64,000 nucleotides of DNA from Blastocladiella emersonii ATCC 22665 (GCA_025594325.1 JANHCV010000011.1:992001-1056000), one strand, 5' to 3'. Counted from the first letter of the stretch, positions 1 to 7,109 are shown. The notes: a model not told the origin generated them from the letters alone. Program-made: numbers and translations.

Positions 1-989
1 CGTGCCAGGTCAATGGTCCCTGCAAGCTTGGCCGAGTCAATGCCAGATGCCAGCTTGGCGTTGGTCAGGGTCCCGTCGGCGATGCGGGCAGGGTCGAGGA
101 TCCCAGTGAGCTTGACCGCCGACACGTCTGTGACCTTGGCGTCCGTGACCGCGCCTGCTGCCAGGTGGGCCGTTCCAATGGACCCAACGTTGAGCTTGGC
201 CCCATCGATGCCAGTTGCCAGCTTGGCGTTGGTCACGGCCGCGTCTGCCAGGACCAGGGAGCCGACCGTGCCCGCTGCCAGCTTGGACCTGTCGATGCCA
301 GCTGCCACCTTGGCGTTGGATACGGCACCATCTGCCAGGGCTCCCGTCCCAATAGTCCCTGCAACGAGCTTGGACTCAGACACGGACGCGACCTTGGCAT
401 CTGTGACTGCCAGGTCAACGAGAGCCGCCGTGCCGACCGTGCCTGCCACAAGCTTGGACCCGGACATGGACGCGACCTTGGCATCAGTCACTGAGCCGTC
501 TGCCAGGACCGAGGTCCCGACTGTGCCTGCCACGAGCTTGGACCCAGACACGGACGCAACCTTGGCATCTGTCACTGAGCCGTCTGCCAGGACCGAGATT
601 CCGACGGCTGGGAGGTTGGACGCACTGAGCACGCCCACGACCTTGGACGCAGACACAGTGTCCAGCTGAGCATCAACGAGCTTGCCGGTGACCTGTCCTG
701 CTGTAATCGTGGCGACCTTGTCGGCCGTGACGCTGGCCGGGAGCAGCTGTGCCGTGCCGACTGACTTGACATAGAGCCCTGCTGCGCCCACGCCAAGGGT
801 CTGGTCGTCGACCTTGGTCGAGACAGTGGTCCCTGAGACTGCCACGCCAGGGCCAGCAACAGGTGCGCCGACCGTGGCGTACACAGCACTGATGGCCGCG
901 TCAACGTAGGCCTTGGACACGTCCGGGACCCCCGTGGTAGACACGGTTGGAGACGCAGTACTTGAGACGTTAAAGATATTCTTGACCAT
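1..989 (-). CDS. Fibre-like repeat protein (partial, C-terminus beyond the left edge)
   Basis: A minus-strand frame opens at the ATG at 987-989 and runs without a stop for 329 codons to the window edge. After about 100 residues it becomes a tandem array of at least six 28-29-residue repeats of the pattern LADGSVTDAKVAS..SGSKLVAGTVGT, rich in Ala, Val, Gly, Thr and Ser and devoid of Cys. Similar V-T-x-A-K-V/L repeats occur in phage tail-fibre proteins, where they form trimeric beta structures; a receptor-binding fibre or spike on the virion is therefore the best guess. It is divergent from the 83-codon ORF at 1010, with only 20 bases between the two ATGs, and has the shared motif just upstream. 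The plus-strand ORF over the same bases is a shadow caused by the repeats. Confidence 0.75.
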   Translation of the reverse strand, partial: MVKNIFNVSSTASPTVSTTGVPDVSKAYVDAAISAVYATVGAPVAGPGVAVSGTTVSTKVDDQTLGVGAAGLYVKSVGTAQLLPASVTADKVATITAGQVTGKLVDAQLDTVSASKVVGVLSASNLPAVGISVLADGSVTDAKVASVSGSKLVAGTVGTSVLADGSVTDAKVASMSGSKLVAGTVGTAALVDLAVTDAKVASVSESKLVAGTIGTGALADGAVSNAKVAAGIDRSKLAAGTVGSLVLADAAVTNAKLATGIDGAKLNVGSIGTAHLAAGAVTDAKVTDVSAVKLTGILDPARIADGTLTNAKLASGIDSAKLAGTIDLA

Positions 990-990
990 G

Positions 991-1008
991 TTTAACCTTA
1001 AGCAACAG
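991..1008 (-). promoter_or_regulatory. Viral start-site motif, fibre-like gene
   Basis: On the minus strand the bases read CTGTTG, eight bases, then TAAA, one base before the ATG at 989. It matches the TTGTTG-N8-TAAA pattern with one difference in the upstream hexamer. Confidence 0.65.
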
Positions 1009-1009
1009 A

Positions 1010-1261
1010 ATGATTTCCAGCGACCATGACCTGAGCCTGGACGAGTGGCGGGAGCACCTCGCCGAGACCATGCCCGTGCCAAGCAGCTGGTACAGCAAGA
1101 GCGACAAGGACAAGGCCAAGTGGCTACGGAAGCGCGACCGCAAGGCCAACCGGTACACGCACGTTGACGACGAGGCAGCGCGGGCAGAGCGGGTCAAGAT
1201 CCGGATCTACAAGGCACTCAACGCCAAGCGCCAGGACCAGGGGGCAAATAGCACCGTCTGA
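1010..1261 (+). CDS. Small charged viral protein of unknown function
   Basis: An 83-codon ORF starts at the ATG at 1010; an in-frame TGA at 983 excludes an upstream start. The product is highly charged, with a Lys/Arg-rich stretch in its middle and C-terminal half (pattern K-W-L-R-K-R-D-R-K), and third codon positions are mostly G or C, as in the neighbouring viral genes. A DNA-binding or core role is possible from the charge but nothing identifies a family. The shared start-site motif is not evident in front of it, so it may be expressed differently or from the divergent 20-base spacer it shares with the fibre-like gene. Confidence 0.55.
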   Translation: MISSDHDLSLDEWREHLAETMPVPSSWYSKSDKDKAKWLRKRDRKANRYTHVDDEAARAERVKIRIYKALNAKRQDQGANSTV

Positions 1262-1338
1262 GGGACAAAAGGCACCTGCCACGGGGAAAAAGGTACCGAC
1301 AGGGGGACGTTTTATTTTCGGTCCATACAGTAACCATC

Positions 1339-3054
1339 ATGGGCCGAAGAACAGTACCAGAACTACTTGCAAGAGTGACCAAGGCAACCAACGGCCGCAT
1401 CACGGCTGAGCGCCTTGCAGGGCAGAAGATCAAGGCGACCATTGATGGCCGCGAGTACACGTTCCCCAATGCCAAAGAGCTCCTCGACGTCTGGGTGCCT
1501 TACATCCTTGCCTTTGACTACAAGGTGACGCCCGAGAGCTATGCCAACGACTTTGGCCGCAAACGAGGCGACTCGCTGTTCTACCTCAAGCACCAGGACG
1601 GCGTCACTGGGTACGAGGTCAAGGACCTCCAGGAGCACGTCCAAGACACGCTTAAAGCGTGGGAAGAGCACCAGGCAACGGGCAAGGTCACTCGAGTCCC
1701 AGTTGCTCCACCAGCGGCAAGCCCCAGACCAGAGGCCCCCGAGTTGGCCACGGACAGCAACAGGGGCAGCAGCGAAGAGGAGCGCGACGAGCTGGCAGAA
1801 GAGATCTCGCGAGCCCTGGACGTCATTGACGAGGACGCTGTACCGGACCACTTGCTCCCCGTGCCCGTCCGGCCAGTCATGCCCGAGCAGTACCCGGTCA
1901 AGGCCGGCGACTATGTTGGTCAAGACATTGACAAGTACGGCGCCATGATCCCCGGCCAGTACCTGATCCAGAATGACAATGACGGCGGCAACGACCCGCC
2001 CCCAAGGCTTGACGACGGCACCCGCGACCTCGTGGTCATGCCACCAAGCTACGGCCCGGACGTGGCACAGCGGCAAGGCGTGTACAACGAGGGTCACGTC
2101 CACCCGGCCATGGACGAGGCACGCATGATCGAGGGCTCCAAGGACTTGCAGGTCTACAACCCCGAGCAGGCGCTGACAACCACAGACGACATGGAGGTCG
2201 ACGTTGTCCAGAACTTTCAACAGTTTAACCAGTTCGTGTACAACAGCTACACGCAGCAGAACACGCAGAACGTCGACATGCGGCAGTTCATCACCCAGTA
2301 CGAGAACAACTACTACGAGCAGAACGTGGACATGCAGCAGCAGATCCTGGTCCAGTACAACAATGACCCGAACGTCATGGCCGCGCTCGAGCTCATTGCC
2401 TCACAGTTTGCCGGGTCCCAGGTCATGCAGTACCAGGCGTACCAGGCGCTCATCGAGCAGTCGGCAGCCGCTCAGGGACTGGCCATGGACGCATTTGCCA
2501 ACCTCGCGTCCGGGATCGTGGACACGCTCCGAGCCAAACGCAACGACTTTGTCCGCCAGATTGACGCTGGCAACCGCGCGCTTGTGTCTGAGATTGCCAC
2601 GGGCATGTCCTCTGCGCTCAGCAACCAGCAGGTGCTCATGAACCAGCTCACAAGCGGCGTCCAGGGCGCGATCCAAGGGCAGACCCAGAGCAACGAGGCC
2701 ATGACCAAGACGCTCCAAGACCTTGGGTCCAAGCTGGACACGATCCCTGCACCCCAAGTCATTGTCCAGCCTGCCGACACAAGCGGCCTCGAGGCCATGA
2801 TCAGGGAGCTGGCCGCGCAAAACAATTCTGGCGGTAGTTCTAAGAAGACCGACATGCTCCTTGAACAGATCCTCAAGCAACTGGGCTACAAGAAGCCGAC
2901 CGACGCGAAGCTGTTCACAGACAAGCGGGCAGCGGGTAGCAGGCTGACAGCGCCCAAGATCCAGCGTCACCAGAAGATCCCTGAGCGGCCCGTCAAGCAG
3001 GTCCGCGAGACCCCAAGGCGCAGCGGCATTGTGCTTGACCTCGGCTGGGACTGA
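1339..3054 (+). CDS. 571-aa viral protein of unknown function, Gln/Asn-rich centre
   Basis: A long intact ORF sits directly upstream of the ATPase gene, 26 bases apart. Residues 1-120 look globular, with alternating charged and hydrophobic positions. Residues 120-260 are Pro/Glu/Asp-rich and probably disordered. Residues 290-350 are dominated by Gln, Asn and Tyr. Residues 350-480 are Ala/Gln-rich with heptad-like spacing suggesting helices or coiled coil, and the last 50 residues are strongly basic. I do not recognise a family. Its position beside the packaging and capsid genes suggests a virion or assembly protein. The bases before the ATG end in TAAC like the other genes, but the upstream hexamer is poorly conserved. 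No enzymatic motif such as a protease Cys/His pair is obvious. Confidence 0.8.
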   Translation: MGRRTVPELLARVTKATNGRITAERLAGQKIKATIDGREYTFPNAKELLDVWVPYILAFDYKVTPESYANDFGRKRGDSLFYLKHQDGVTGYEVKDLQEHVQDTLKAWEEHQATGKVTRVPVAPPAASPRPEAPELATDSNRGSSEEERDELAEEISRALDVIDEDAVPDHLLPVPVRPVMPEQYPVKAGDYVGQDIDKYGAMIPGQYLIQNDNDGGNDPPPRLDDGTRDLVVMPPSYGPDVAQRQGVYNEGHVHPAMDEARMIEGSKDLQVYNPEQALTTTDDMEVDVVQNFQQFNQFVYNSYTQQNTQNVDMRQFITQYENNYYEQNVDMQQQILVQYNNDPNVMAALELIASQFAGSQVMQYQAYQALIEQSAAAQGLAMDAFANLASGIVDTLRAKRNDFVRQIDAGNRALVSEIATGMSSALSNQQVLMNQLTSGVQGAIQGQTQSNEAMTKTLQDLGSKLDTIPAPQVIVQPADTSGLEAMIRELAAQNNSGGSSKKTDMLLEQILKQLGYKKPTDAKLFTDKRAAGSRLTAPKIQRHQKIPERPVKQVRETPRRSGIVLDLGWD

Positions 3055-3063
3055 CGCCCTTTT

Positions 3064-3081
3064 TTGTTGGCAGTCTTTAAA
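3064..3081 (+). promoter_or_regulatory. Viral start-site motif, packaging ATPase
   Basis: TTGTTG at 3064-3069, eight bases, then TAAA at 3078-3081, whose last A is the first base of the ATG, giving TAAATG. A T-run precedes it at 3059-3065. Confidence 0.75.
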
Positions 3082-3878
3082 TGTACGACATTGTTGCCAT
3101 TGACAACGGCTTTACGCGCAACGACGACGGCGAGCCGCTGCCGATCCCCAAGCACCCGTTCACCATGAACGTCATTGGCGCCAAGGGTCAGGGCAAGTCG
3201 ACGCTGATCGCAAACATGGTCTGCTTCCCGCACTTTTACAAGGGCCAGTTCGACAACATCTGGGTCTTTAACCCAACGTTCCACGCCGACAACAAGTACA
3301 AGTACATTGCCAGTCAACCGATCCTGCGACCGCCCAAGAAGGAGCGCAACGTGCTGGACCCCCAGGAGCGCAACCCGGACCGGCTCAAGATCAAGCCAAG
3401 CTGCATCGTCACGGACCCCGAGCAGTTCATCCCGACCCTGCTCAAGATGCGCCAGGACCTGACCAAGACATTCGAAGAGTCTGGCAAGAAGGCGCTCCAG
3501 GACCAGCTGCTGATCATTGACGACGTGCTTGGGCTCAAGCTGCTGAGCCACAGAACGCTGACCAACTTTCTGTGCAACTCGCGGCACTTGAAGATCAGCT
3601 GCATCATTGGCGTCCAGCGGTGGTGTGCCCTGCCCAAGACTCTGCGCATCAATTGCAGCTACAGCGTCGTCTACCCAATCTATGACAAGACCGAGGTCCA
3701 GACGCTGCACAAGGAGATTGGGTCGCAGTTCGACCTCAAGGAGTTTGAGGCCATCATTGAACAGCTCTTTGACACGCGTACTGGCAACACGAAGCGACGC
3801 TTCCTGGGCGTCAACAACCAGAACCCGCCCAAGTACCGGCTTGTAGACAGCTTCAGCGAGTGGATCGTGAAGCAGTAG
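3081..3878 (+). CDS. FtsK/HerA-type (A32-like) genome-packaging ATPase
   Basis: This 265-aa protein has a Walker A loop G-A-K-G-Q-G-K-S at residues 33-40 and a Walker B strand L-L-I-I-D-D at 143-148, followed by an R-H-L-K-I-S strand and a conserved V-Q-R near residue 190. This is the layout of the short packaging ATPases of PLVs, virophages, Polintons and nucleocytoplasmic large DNA viruses, which pump the genome into a preformed icosahedral capsid. The length fits the family. It sits immediately before the capsid genes in the same orientation, as is usual for this module. The ATG is set by the start-site motif overlapping it. A terminase-like or cellular HerA origin is less likely given the neighbours. 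Confidence 0.88.
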   Translation: MYDIVAIDNGFTRNDDGEPLPIPKHPFTMNVIGAKGQGKSTLIANMVCFPHFYKGQFDNIWVFNPTFHADNKYKYIASQPILRPPKKERNVLDPQERNPDRLKIKPSCIVTDPEQFIPTLLKMRQDLTKTFEESGKKALQDQLLIIDDVLGLKLLSHRTLTNFLCNSRHLKISCIIGVQRWCALPKTLRINCSYSVVYPIYDKTEVQTLHKEIGSQFDLKEFEAIIEQLFDTRTGNTKRRFLGVNNQNPPKYRLVDSFSEWIVKQ

Positions 3879-3893
3879 ACTCTTGACTTTTTT

Positions 3894-3911
3894 TTGTTGC
3901 CGAGTCCTAAA
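3894..3911 (+). promoter_or_regulatory. Viral start-site motif, major capsid gene
   Basis: TTGTTG at 3894-3899, eight bases, TAAA at 3908-3911; the ATG follows seven bases later at 3919. A second TAAA lies at 3913-3916. A run of T precedes the motif. Confidence 0.75.
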
Positions 3912-3918
3912 CTAAACC

Positions 3919-5139
3919 ATGTCCAGTACCAACGCCCAGTTCTCGCAGGTCCTGTCCAAGACTCTCCCTCCTGAGATGTCGTTCAACCTGCCCAAGGAGT
4001 CCGTCTATGCTGAGCGCCAGACCGTCCAGTTCACGGCTCAGGGCGGCCCCAAGTTTGCTCCTGGCAACAGCATCAGCGTCCTGCTCCCGCCGCGCGACGA
4101 CATGATGGACACGCACTGTACTTTCCTGCAGTTCTCGGCCAAGACCACGGACGCCAACGTCGCTTTCTGCGATGGTATCTTCAGCGTCATTGACCGTGTC
4201 CGCATCTACAGCGCGTCCGGTGCCCTACTCGAAGAGCTCCCGTACTACAACCTGCGTCAGCGCATTGAGGCCGACGTGACGGTCCCCCAGTACCTCAAGG
4301 ACTCGTGTCTCGGCGTGGCACAGGGCTACTTTGCGTCCGGCGCGGACAAGTTCGCTGTCTCGTCCGGGCTGCACCGGTACATGCTGCCCATCAAGTCGGC
4401 CCTGCTGGCAAACCAGAAGCACCTCCCAATGAAGTACACGGGCGGCATCCGCGTCGAGTTCACCCTCGCACCTGGCAGTGACGCCTGCATTGTCAAGAAC
4501 AATGCCATCCCAGGCTACACAGTCAAGGACGTCTGCATTGTCTCGGACCTGATCAAGCTCAACGACCAGCAGATCGCGGTCATGGACGCGGCCTTCAAGA
4601 AGCAGGGCCTCAAGCTCTTTGGCACGACCTACAACCACCACTTCCTGAACTACTTGGTGCCCAACTCGACGCTCAACATCTCGGACCGCTTGGCCTCACA
4701 GAAAGACATCCTGCTGTCGTTCCGCGACAATGCCGTGCTCAACGACAATGCCAAGGACTCGTTCCTTCGTGCCAAGACCATTACATCGTACCAGTTCAGC
4801 GTGGCCGGCCGACTCTTCCCTCAGCGACCCATCCGCTGTGACGACTACGCGTCCGAGGCGTTCGTTGAGCTGACCAATGCCTTCCATGGCCACATCATTG
4901 GCGCTGGCCTCACAGTTGACAAGTTCAACGCGCCGGCCGAGGGTACCTTTGTTGTCGGCCGTGACCTCGAGTCGAGTCGCACCGTGGTCAGCGGCGACAA
5001 GTCTTGCAAGAGCCAGGCCGTGGACATGCAGGTGATCCTGACTTCAAGCGTGGCCCCGAACCAGCGCGTGGACGCCTTCATTGGCATCGACGTGGTCTAC
5101 GAGTTCCTGCCAACCGGCGAGATCAACATCTACAAGTAA
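3919..5139 (+). CDS. Major capsid protein, double-jelly-roll type (PLV-like)
   Basis: A 406-aa protein with the signature spacing of PLV capsid proteins: an early strand ending I-D-R-V-R-I-Y-S-A-S-G followed by a Y-Y-N-L helix start, then R-Y-M-L-P-I-K-S-A-L-L.N...L-P-M-K and a glycine pair leading into R-V-E-F-T-L. In known PLV and virophage proteins the first segment belongs to the N-terminal jelly roll and the P-L-x-L-P-x-x-G-L-x-I/V-E-x-x-L pattern to its end. The C-terminal half is beta-rich and ends in a short acidic-to-basic tail. It is short for a double jelly roll (usually 450-600 aa), so compact loops are expected. Neighbouring genes supply the packaging ATPase and penton-like protein. 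The assignment is by pattern and context, not by structure search. Confidence 0.8.
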   Translation: MSSTNAQFSQVLSKTLPPEMSFNLPKESVYAERQTVQFTAQGGPKFAPGNSISVLLPPRDDMMDTHCTFLQFSAKTTDANVAFCDGIFSVIDRVRIYSASGALLEELPYYNLRQRIEADVTVPQYLKDSCLGVAQGYFASGADKFAVSSGLHRYMLPIKSALLANQKHLPMKYTGGIRVEFTLAPGSDACIVKNNAIPGYTVKDVCIVSDLIKLNDQQIAVMDAAFKKQGLKLFGTTYNHHFLNYLVPNSTLNISDRLASQKDILLSFRDNAVLNDNAKDSFLRAKTITSYQFSVAGRLFPQRPIRCDDYASEAFVELTNAFHGHIIGAGLTVDKFNAPAEGTFVVGRDLESSRTVVSGDKSCKSQAVDMQVILTSSVAPNQRVDAFIGIDVVYEFLPTGEINIYK

Positions 5140-5156
5140 CGGCCCTGTCCTTTCTT

Positions 5157-5174
5157 TTCTTGCATAGAGTTAAA
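5157..5174 (+). promoter_or_regulatory. Viral start-site motif, 88-aa protein
   Basis: TTCTTG (one difference from TTGTTG) at 5157-5162, eight bases, TAAA at 5171-5174, six bases before the ATG at 5181. A pyrimidine-rich run precedes it. Confidence 0.65.
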
Positions 5175-5180
5175 CCCGCC

Positions 5181-5447
5181 ATGATCTTCCGTAACCTCTG
5201 GACCAACTTTAGCAATGTGCTCGGCCAGGTCGGGTCCTTTGTCAACAAACACATGCCAACCGTCCTCAAAGGCGTCAAGACCGTGTCCAAGTTCTTTGAG
5301 CGGTCGCACAACCCCGCCGTGAGCTCCATTGCACAGATGGTGTCCAAGGGCGCGGACCTTGCCCAAGACATTCACACCTGGTACAACCGACCAACGAGCG
5401 AGATCTTTGAGGCAGACGCTGACGACACGGGGACAGCTGTACAATAA
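5181..5447 (+). CDS. 88-aa amphipathic-helix virion-type protein
   Basis: The protein starts at the ATG at 5181 chosen by the motif; a longer frame begins at 5004 but overlaps the capsid gene. Residues 5-45 can form amphipathic helices with alternating Val/Leu/Phe and Lys, and the last 20 residues are acidic. Small amphipathic proteins between the major and minor capsid genes occur in PLVs, adintoviruses and adenoviruses, where some act as cement or membrane-lytic proteins. That parallel rests on position, size and composition only; no sequence motif proves it. It is likely co-expressed with the structural genes. Confidence 0.65.
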   Translation: MIFRNLWTNFSNVLGQVGSFVNKHMPTVLKGVKTVSKFFERSHNPAVSSIAQMVSKGADLAQDIHTWYNRPTSEIFEADADDTGTAVQ

Positions 5448-5448
5448 A

Positions 5449-5466
5449 TTGTTGTCTTTGTTTAAA
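5449..5466 (+). promoter_or_regulatory. Viral start-site motif, minor capsid gene
   Basis: TTGTTG at 5449-5454, eight bases, TAAA at 5463-5466, overlapping the ATG to give TAAATG. The TAA stop of the preceding ORF lies only a few bases upstream. Confidence 0.75.
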
Positions 5467-6209
5467 TGTCCGAGTACAAGACGCTGACCATCTGCAGCCG
5501 CGACCTCAAGAACGGCATCCTGTACCTACCACGACCCCTGTCCGTGCGCGGCGTCAAGGTCAACTCGGCGTACCTCTGCAACAGCTGGCACACGGTCAAC
5601 TCCAAGGCCAACAAAGTGTACCTGACCCAGAGCCGTGGCGCGCTGACGTTCCCGGGCACCATCACCGTCCCTGATGGCAACTACACGGTCGAGACGTTCA
5701 CGGCCACGCTCAAGAGCCTGCTCAACAACGCGCCCTCAGCGTACCTCTGGCAGGGCACATGGGACGTCCAGGTTGACTTGACTACCCAGAAGATGCGCCT
5801 GGCCAACAACACGGTCGACTTTACAATTGGAACAGGGACGGCGTTGCTGAACGTCCACATGGGCTTTGTTGGAGCGTATGGCTACAGCAAGGTCCAGTAC
5901 GCGTCGGCGCTGGTCAACATCTCGCCCATCAACCTGCTTCACGTCTACTCGCGCAACCTTGGCACCCGGCTCACGGACAACATGTACAGCGCGTACCCAC
6001 AAGACAACGGCGTACTTTGTAGCATCCACGTCACGCAACCCTTTGGCAGCTGGTTCGAGCATCGACCACACATGGGTGACTACTTTCGCTTTGACGCGCA
6101 GGGACAGGCCCAGCAGATTGACTGTATTGACATTGACATGGTAGACGAGAACCTGCGCTCTGTCGACTTTCTTGGCCAACCCTTCTACGTCGAGCTCGCG
6201 TTCATCTGA
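5466..6209 (+). CDS. Minor capsid (penton-like) protein
   Basis: A 247-aa beta-rich protein with the pattern of PLV and virophage minor capsid proteins: a G-N-Y-T-V-E-T-F segment leading to a helix of about 15 residues (residues 75-95), a D-L-T-T-Q-K-M-R-L strand, I-N-L-L-H-V-Y-S-R-N-L near residue 160, and a C-terminal block with D-M-V-D-E-N followed by V-D-F-L-G-Q-P-F-Y-V-E-L. In related viruses this is a single jelly roll forming the pentameric vertices. It follows the major capsid gene in the same orientation, the normal order. The ATG overlaps the shared motif. Confidence rests on pattern and context; a structure prediction would show one eight-stranded jelly roll if correct. Confidence 0.75.
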   Translation: MSEYKTLTICSRDLKNGILYLPRPLSVRGVKVNSAYLCNSWHTVNSKANKVYLTQSRGALTFPGTITVPDGNYTVETFTATLKSLLNNAPSAYLWQGTWDVQVDLTTQKMRLANNTVDFTIGTGTALLNVHMGFVGAYGYSKVQYASALVNISPINLLHVYSRNLGTRLTDNMYSAYPQDNGVLCSIHVTQPFGSWFEHRPHMGDYFRFDAQGQAQQIDCIDIDMVDENLRSVDFLGQPFYVELAFI

Positions 6210-6221
6210 CGTTGACTTTAA

Positions 6222-6239
6222 TTGTTGTTGTACTGTAAA
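6222..6239 (+). promoter_or_regulatory. Viral start-site motif, 33-aa membrane protein
   Basis: TTGTTG at 6222-6227, eight bases, TAAA at 6236-6239, one base before the ATG at 6241. The motif is what makes the tiny ORF credible. Confidence 0.7.
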
Positions 6240-6240
6240 C

Positions 6241-6342
6241 ATGATCCTCGAGACGCTCCTTCTTGCCACCAACGCCCTGATCCTTGTAGCCAACCTGGCC
6301 ATTGTCGGGTACACAAGCAAAGTATTCCGCGCCGTAGAGTAA
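6241..6342 (+). CDS. 33-aa single-pass membrane microprotein
   Basis: A 33-codon ORF begins one base after an exact copy of the viral start-site motif and stops at TAA 6340-6342. Residues 2-23 form one hydrophobic stretch rich in Leu, Ala, Ile and Val (start M-I-L-E-T-L-L-L), followed by a short basic tail (T-S-K-V-F-R). This is the topology of a single membrane-spanning protein. Small hydrophobic proteins are common in virophages and PLVs, sometimes as virion membrane components. No family can be named. Its size hides it from normal gene calling. Confidence 0.6.
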   Translation: MILETLLLATNALILVANLAIVGYTSKVFRAVE

Positions 6343-6396
6343 GCAACGACATGTGCTTTAAATTCTTTCTGCGAAGGCATAGTAAGACACAGGACA

Positions 6397-6552
6397 ATGA
6401 ATACTGGCTCTACTGCATCAACGCCCCGCGCACCTTCCACAAGCATCCCTTGGACTGGCCGTCCAGGCCCCCAGTCGACAGCCAACTACACGGCCATCCG
6501 CGACGTGGCCCTGCCAGGTGCCAAGGTTGTGTACACTGTCTGCTTTGAATAG
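6397..6552 (+). CDS. Possible 51-aa viral protein
   Basis: A 51-codon ORF from the ATG at 6397 to TAG at 6550. The first half is Ser/Thr/Pro-rich and the second half (A-I-R-D-V-A-L-P-G-A-K-V-V-Y) looks like a folded strand-rich segment with viral-style codon use. An overlapping frame starting at 6351 is longer but Arg/His/Cys-rich and less protein-like. No clear start-site motif precedes it. Treat as tentative. Confidence 0.4.
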   Translation: MNTGSTASTPRAPSTSIPWTGRPGPQSTANYTAIRDVALPGAKVVYTVCFE

Positions 6553-6602
6553 ATCCTTCAAGTTAACTTGGTTAGCTACCTTGAAGCCTTTACTGGTCGC
6601 TC

Positions 6603-6755
6603 TCAGACTACCCGGCGGTATGTGTACTTGTGCCCGCAGCACGGGTACACAACTTGGACCCACAGCAGCTCATTGTCATGGACCCAGCTGGGAGCATCAT
6701 AGTGATCGCATGGCGGCTTGGGCAGGGGGACGATCTCTTTGATACAGCCTCGCAT
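6603..6755 (-). CDS. 50-aa Cys-containing viral protein, convergent with the others
   Basis: On the minus strand the ATG at 6753-6755 lies one base after an exact-spacing motif (TTGTTG-N8-TAAC), so the true start is probably here and not at the upstream ATG at 7043, which would read through the low-complexity repeats. The 50-aa product has a basic N-terminus, a D-Y/W-rich middle and a C-terminal P-C-C-G-H-K-Y-T-Y-R-R segment, with Cys at several positions that could bind zinc. No family is recognised. It is the last viral-type ORF before the repeat zone. Confidence 0.55.
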   Translation of the reverse strand: MRGCIKEIVPLPKPPCDHYDAPSWVHDNELLWVQVVYPCCGHKYTYRRVV

Positions 6756-6756
6756 A

Positions 6757-6774
6757 GTTACAGTAGTCCAACAA
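6757..6774 (-). promoter_or_regulatory. Viral start-site motif, 50-aa protein
   Basis: On the minus strand TTGTTG (6774-6769), eight bases, TAAC (6760-6757), then T and the ATG at 6755. Same spacing as on the plus strand, which argues against chance. Confidence 0.65.
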
Positions 6775-6840
6775 AGTTTAAATTGACAAACGCATTCAAC
6801 GCACTTGGCATGACGTAGCAACGGGCACCCCCAACCCTCC

Positions 6841-6955
6841 TTGACCTGGCACCCCCGACCTGGCACCCCTGACCTGGCACCCCCAACCCTCCTTGACCCG
6901 GCACCCCCGACCTGGCACCCCCGACCCTCCTTGACCCGGCACCCCCGACCTGGCA
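6841..6955. repeat. Degenerate tandem repeat at the viral right flank
   Basis: Short C-rich units of the form GACC(T/C)GGCACCCCC alternating with CCTCCTT are repeated about eight times. Open frames on both strands across it are repeat artefacts. It lies between the last viral ORF and the inverted repeat. Confidence 0.8.
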
Positions 6956-7032
6956 TGCCCCTTCCTGCTAAGACGCTGCCTGCTAAGACGCTCCCCTGCC
7001 CTGACCCCCTGTACCCTGACCTCTTGTCTCTG

Positions 7033-7109
7033 AAAAGTTCCACTTTTCGCTCAAAAAGGGGCAGTGTATATATATACCTACCTGTTTTTGAGCGAAAAGT
7101 GGAACTTTT
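7033..7109. repeat. Perfect 25-bp inverted repeat with AT-rich loop
   Basis: The left arm at 7033-7057 starts AAAAGTTCCACTTTTC and is matched exactly by its reverse complement at 7085-7109. The 27-base spacer contains GTATATATATAC. Each arm is itself partly palindromic (AAAAGT..ACTTTT). Such a structure could form a cruciform or hairpin, and could be an element terminus, a replication origin or a bidirectional transcription terminator. It sits just outside the last viral gene. Confidence 0.85.

Noticed and set aside
13-669. Plus-strand 218-codon repeat ORF
   Set aside because: It is the antisense of the longer uninterrupted minus-strand fibre-like frame, which has the start motif and a protein-like repeat pattern.
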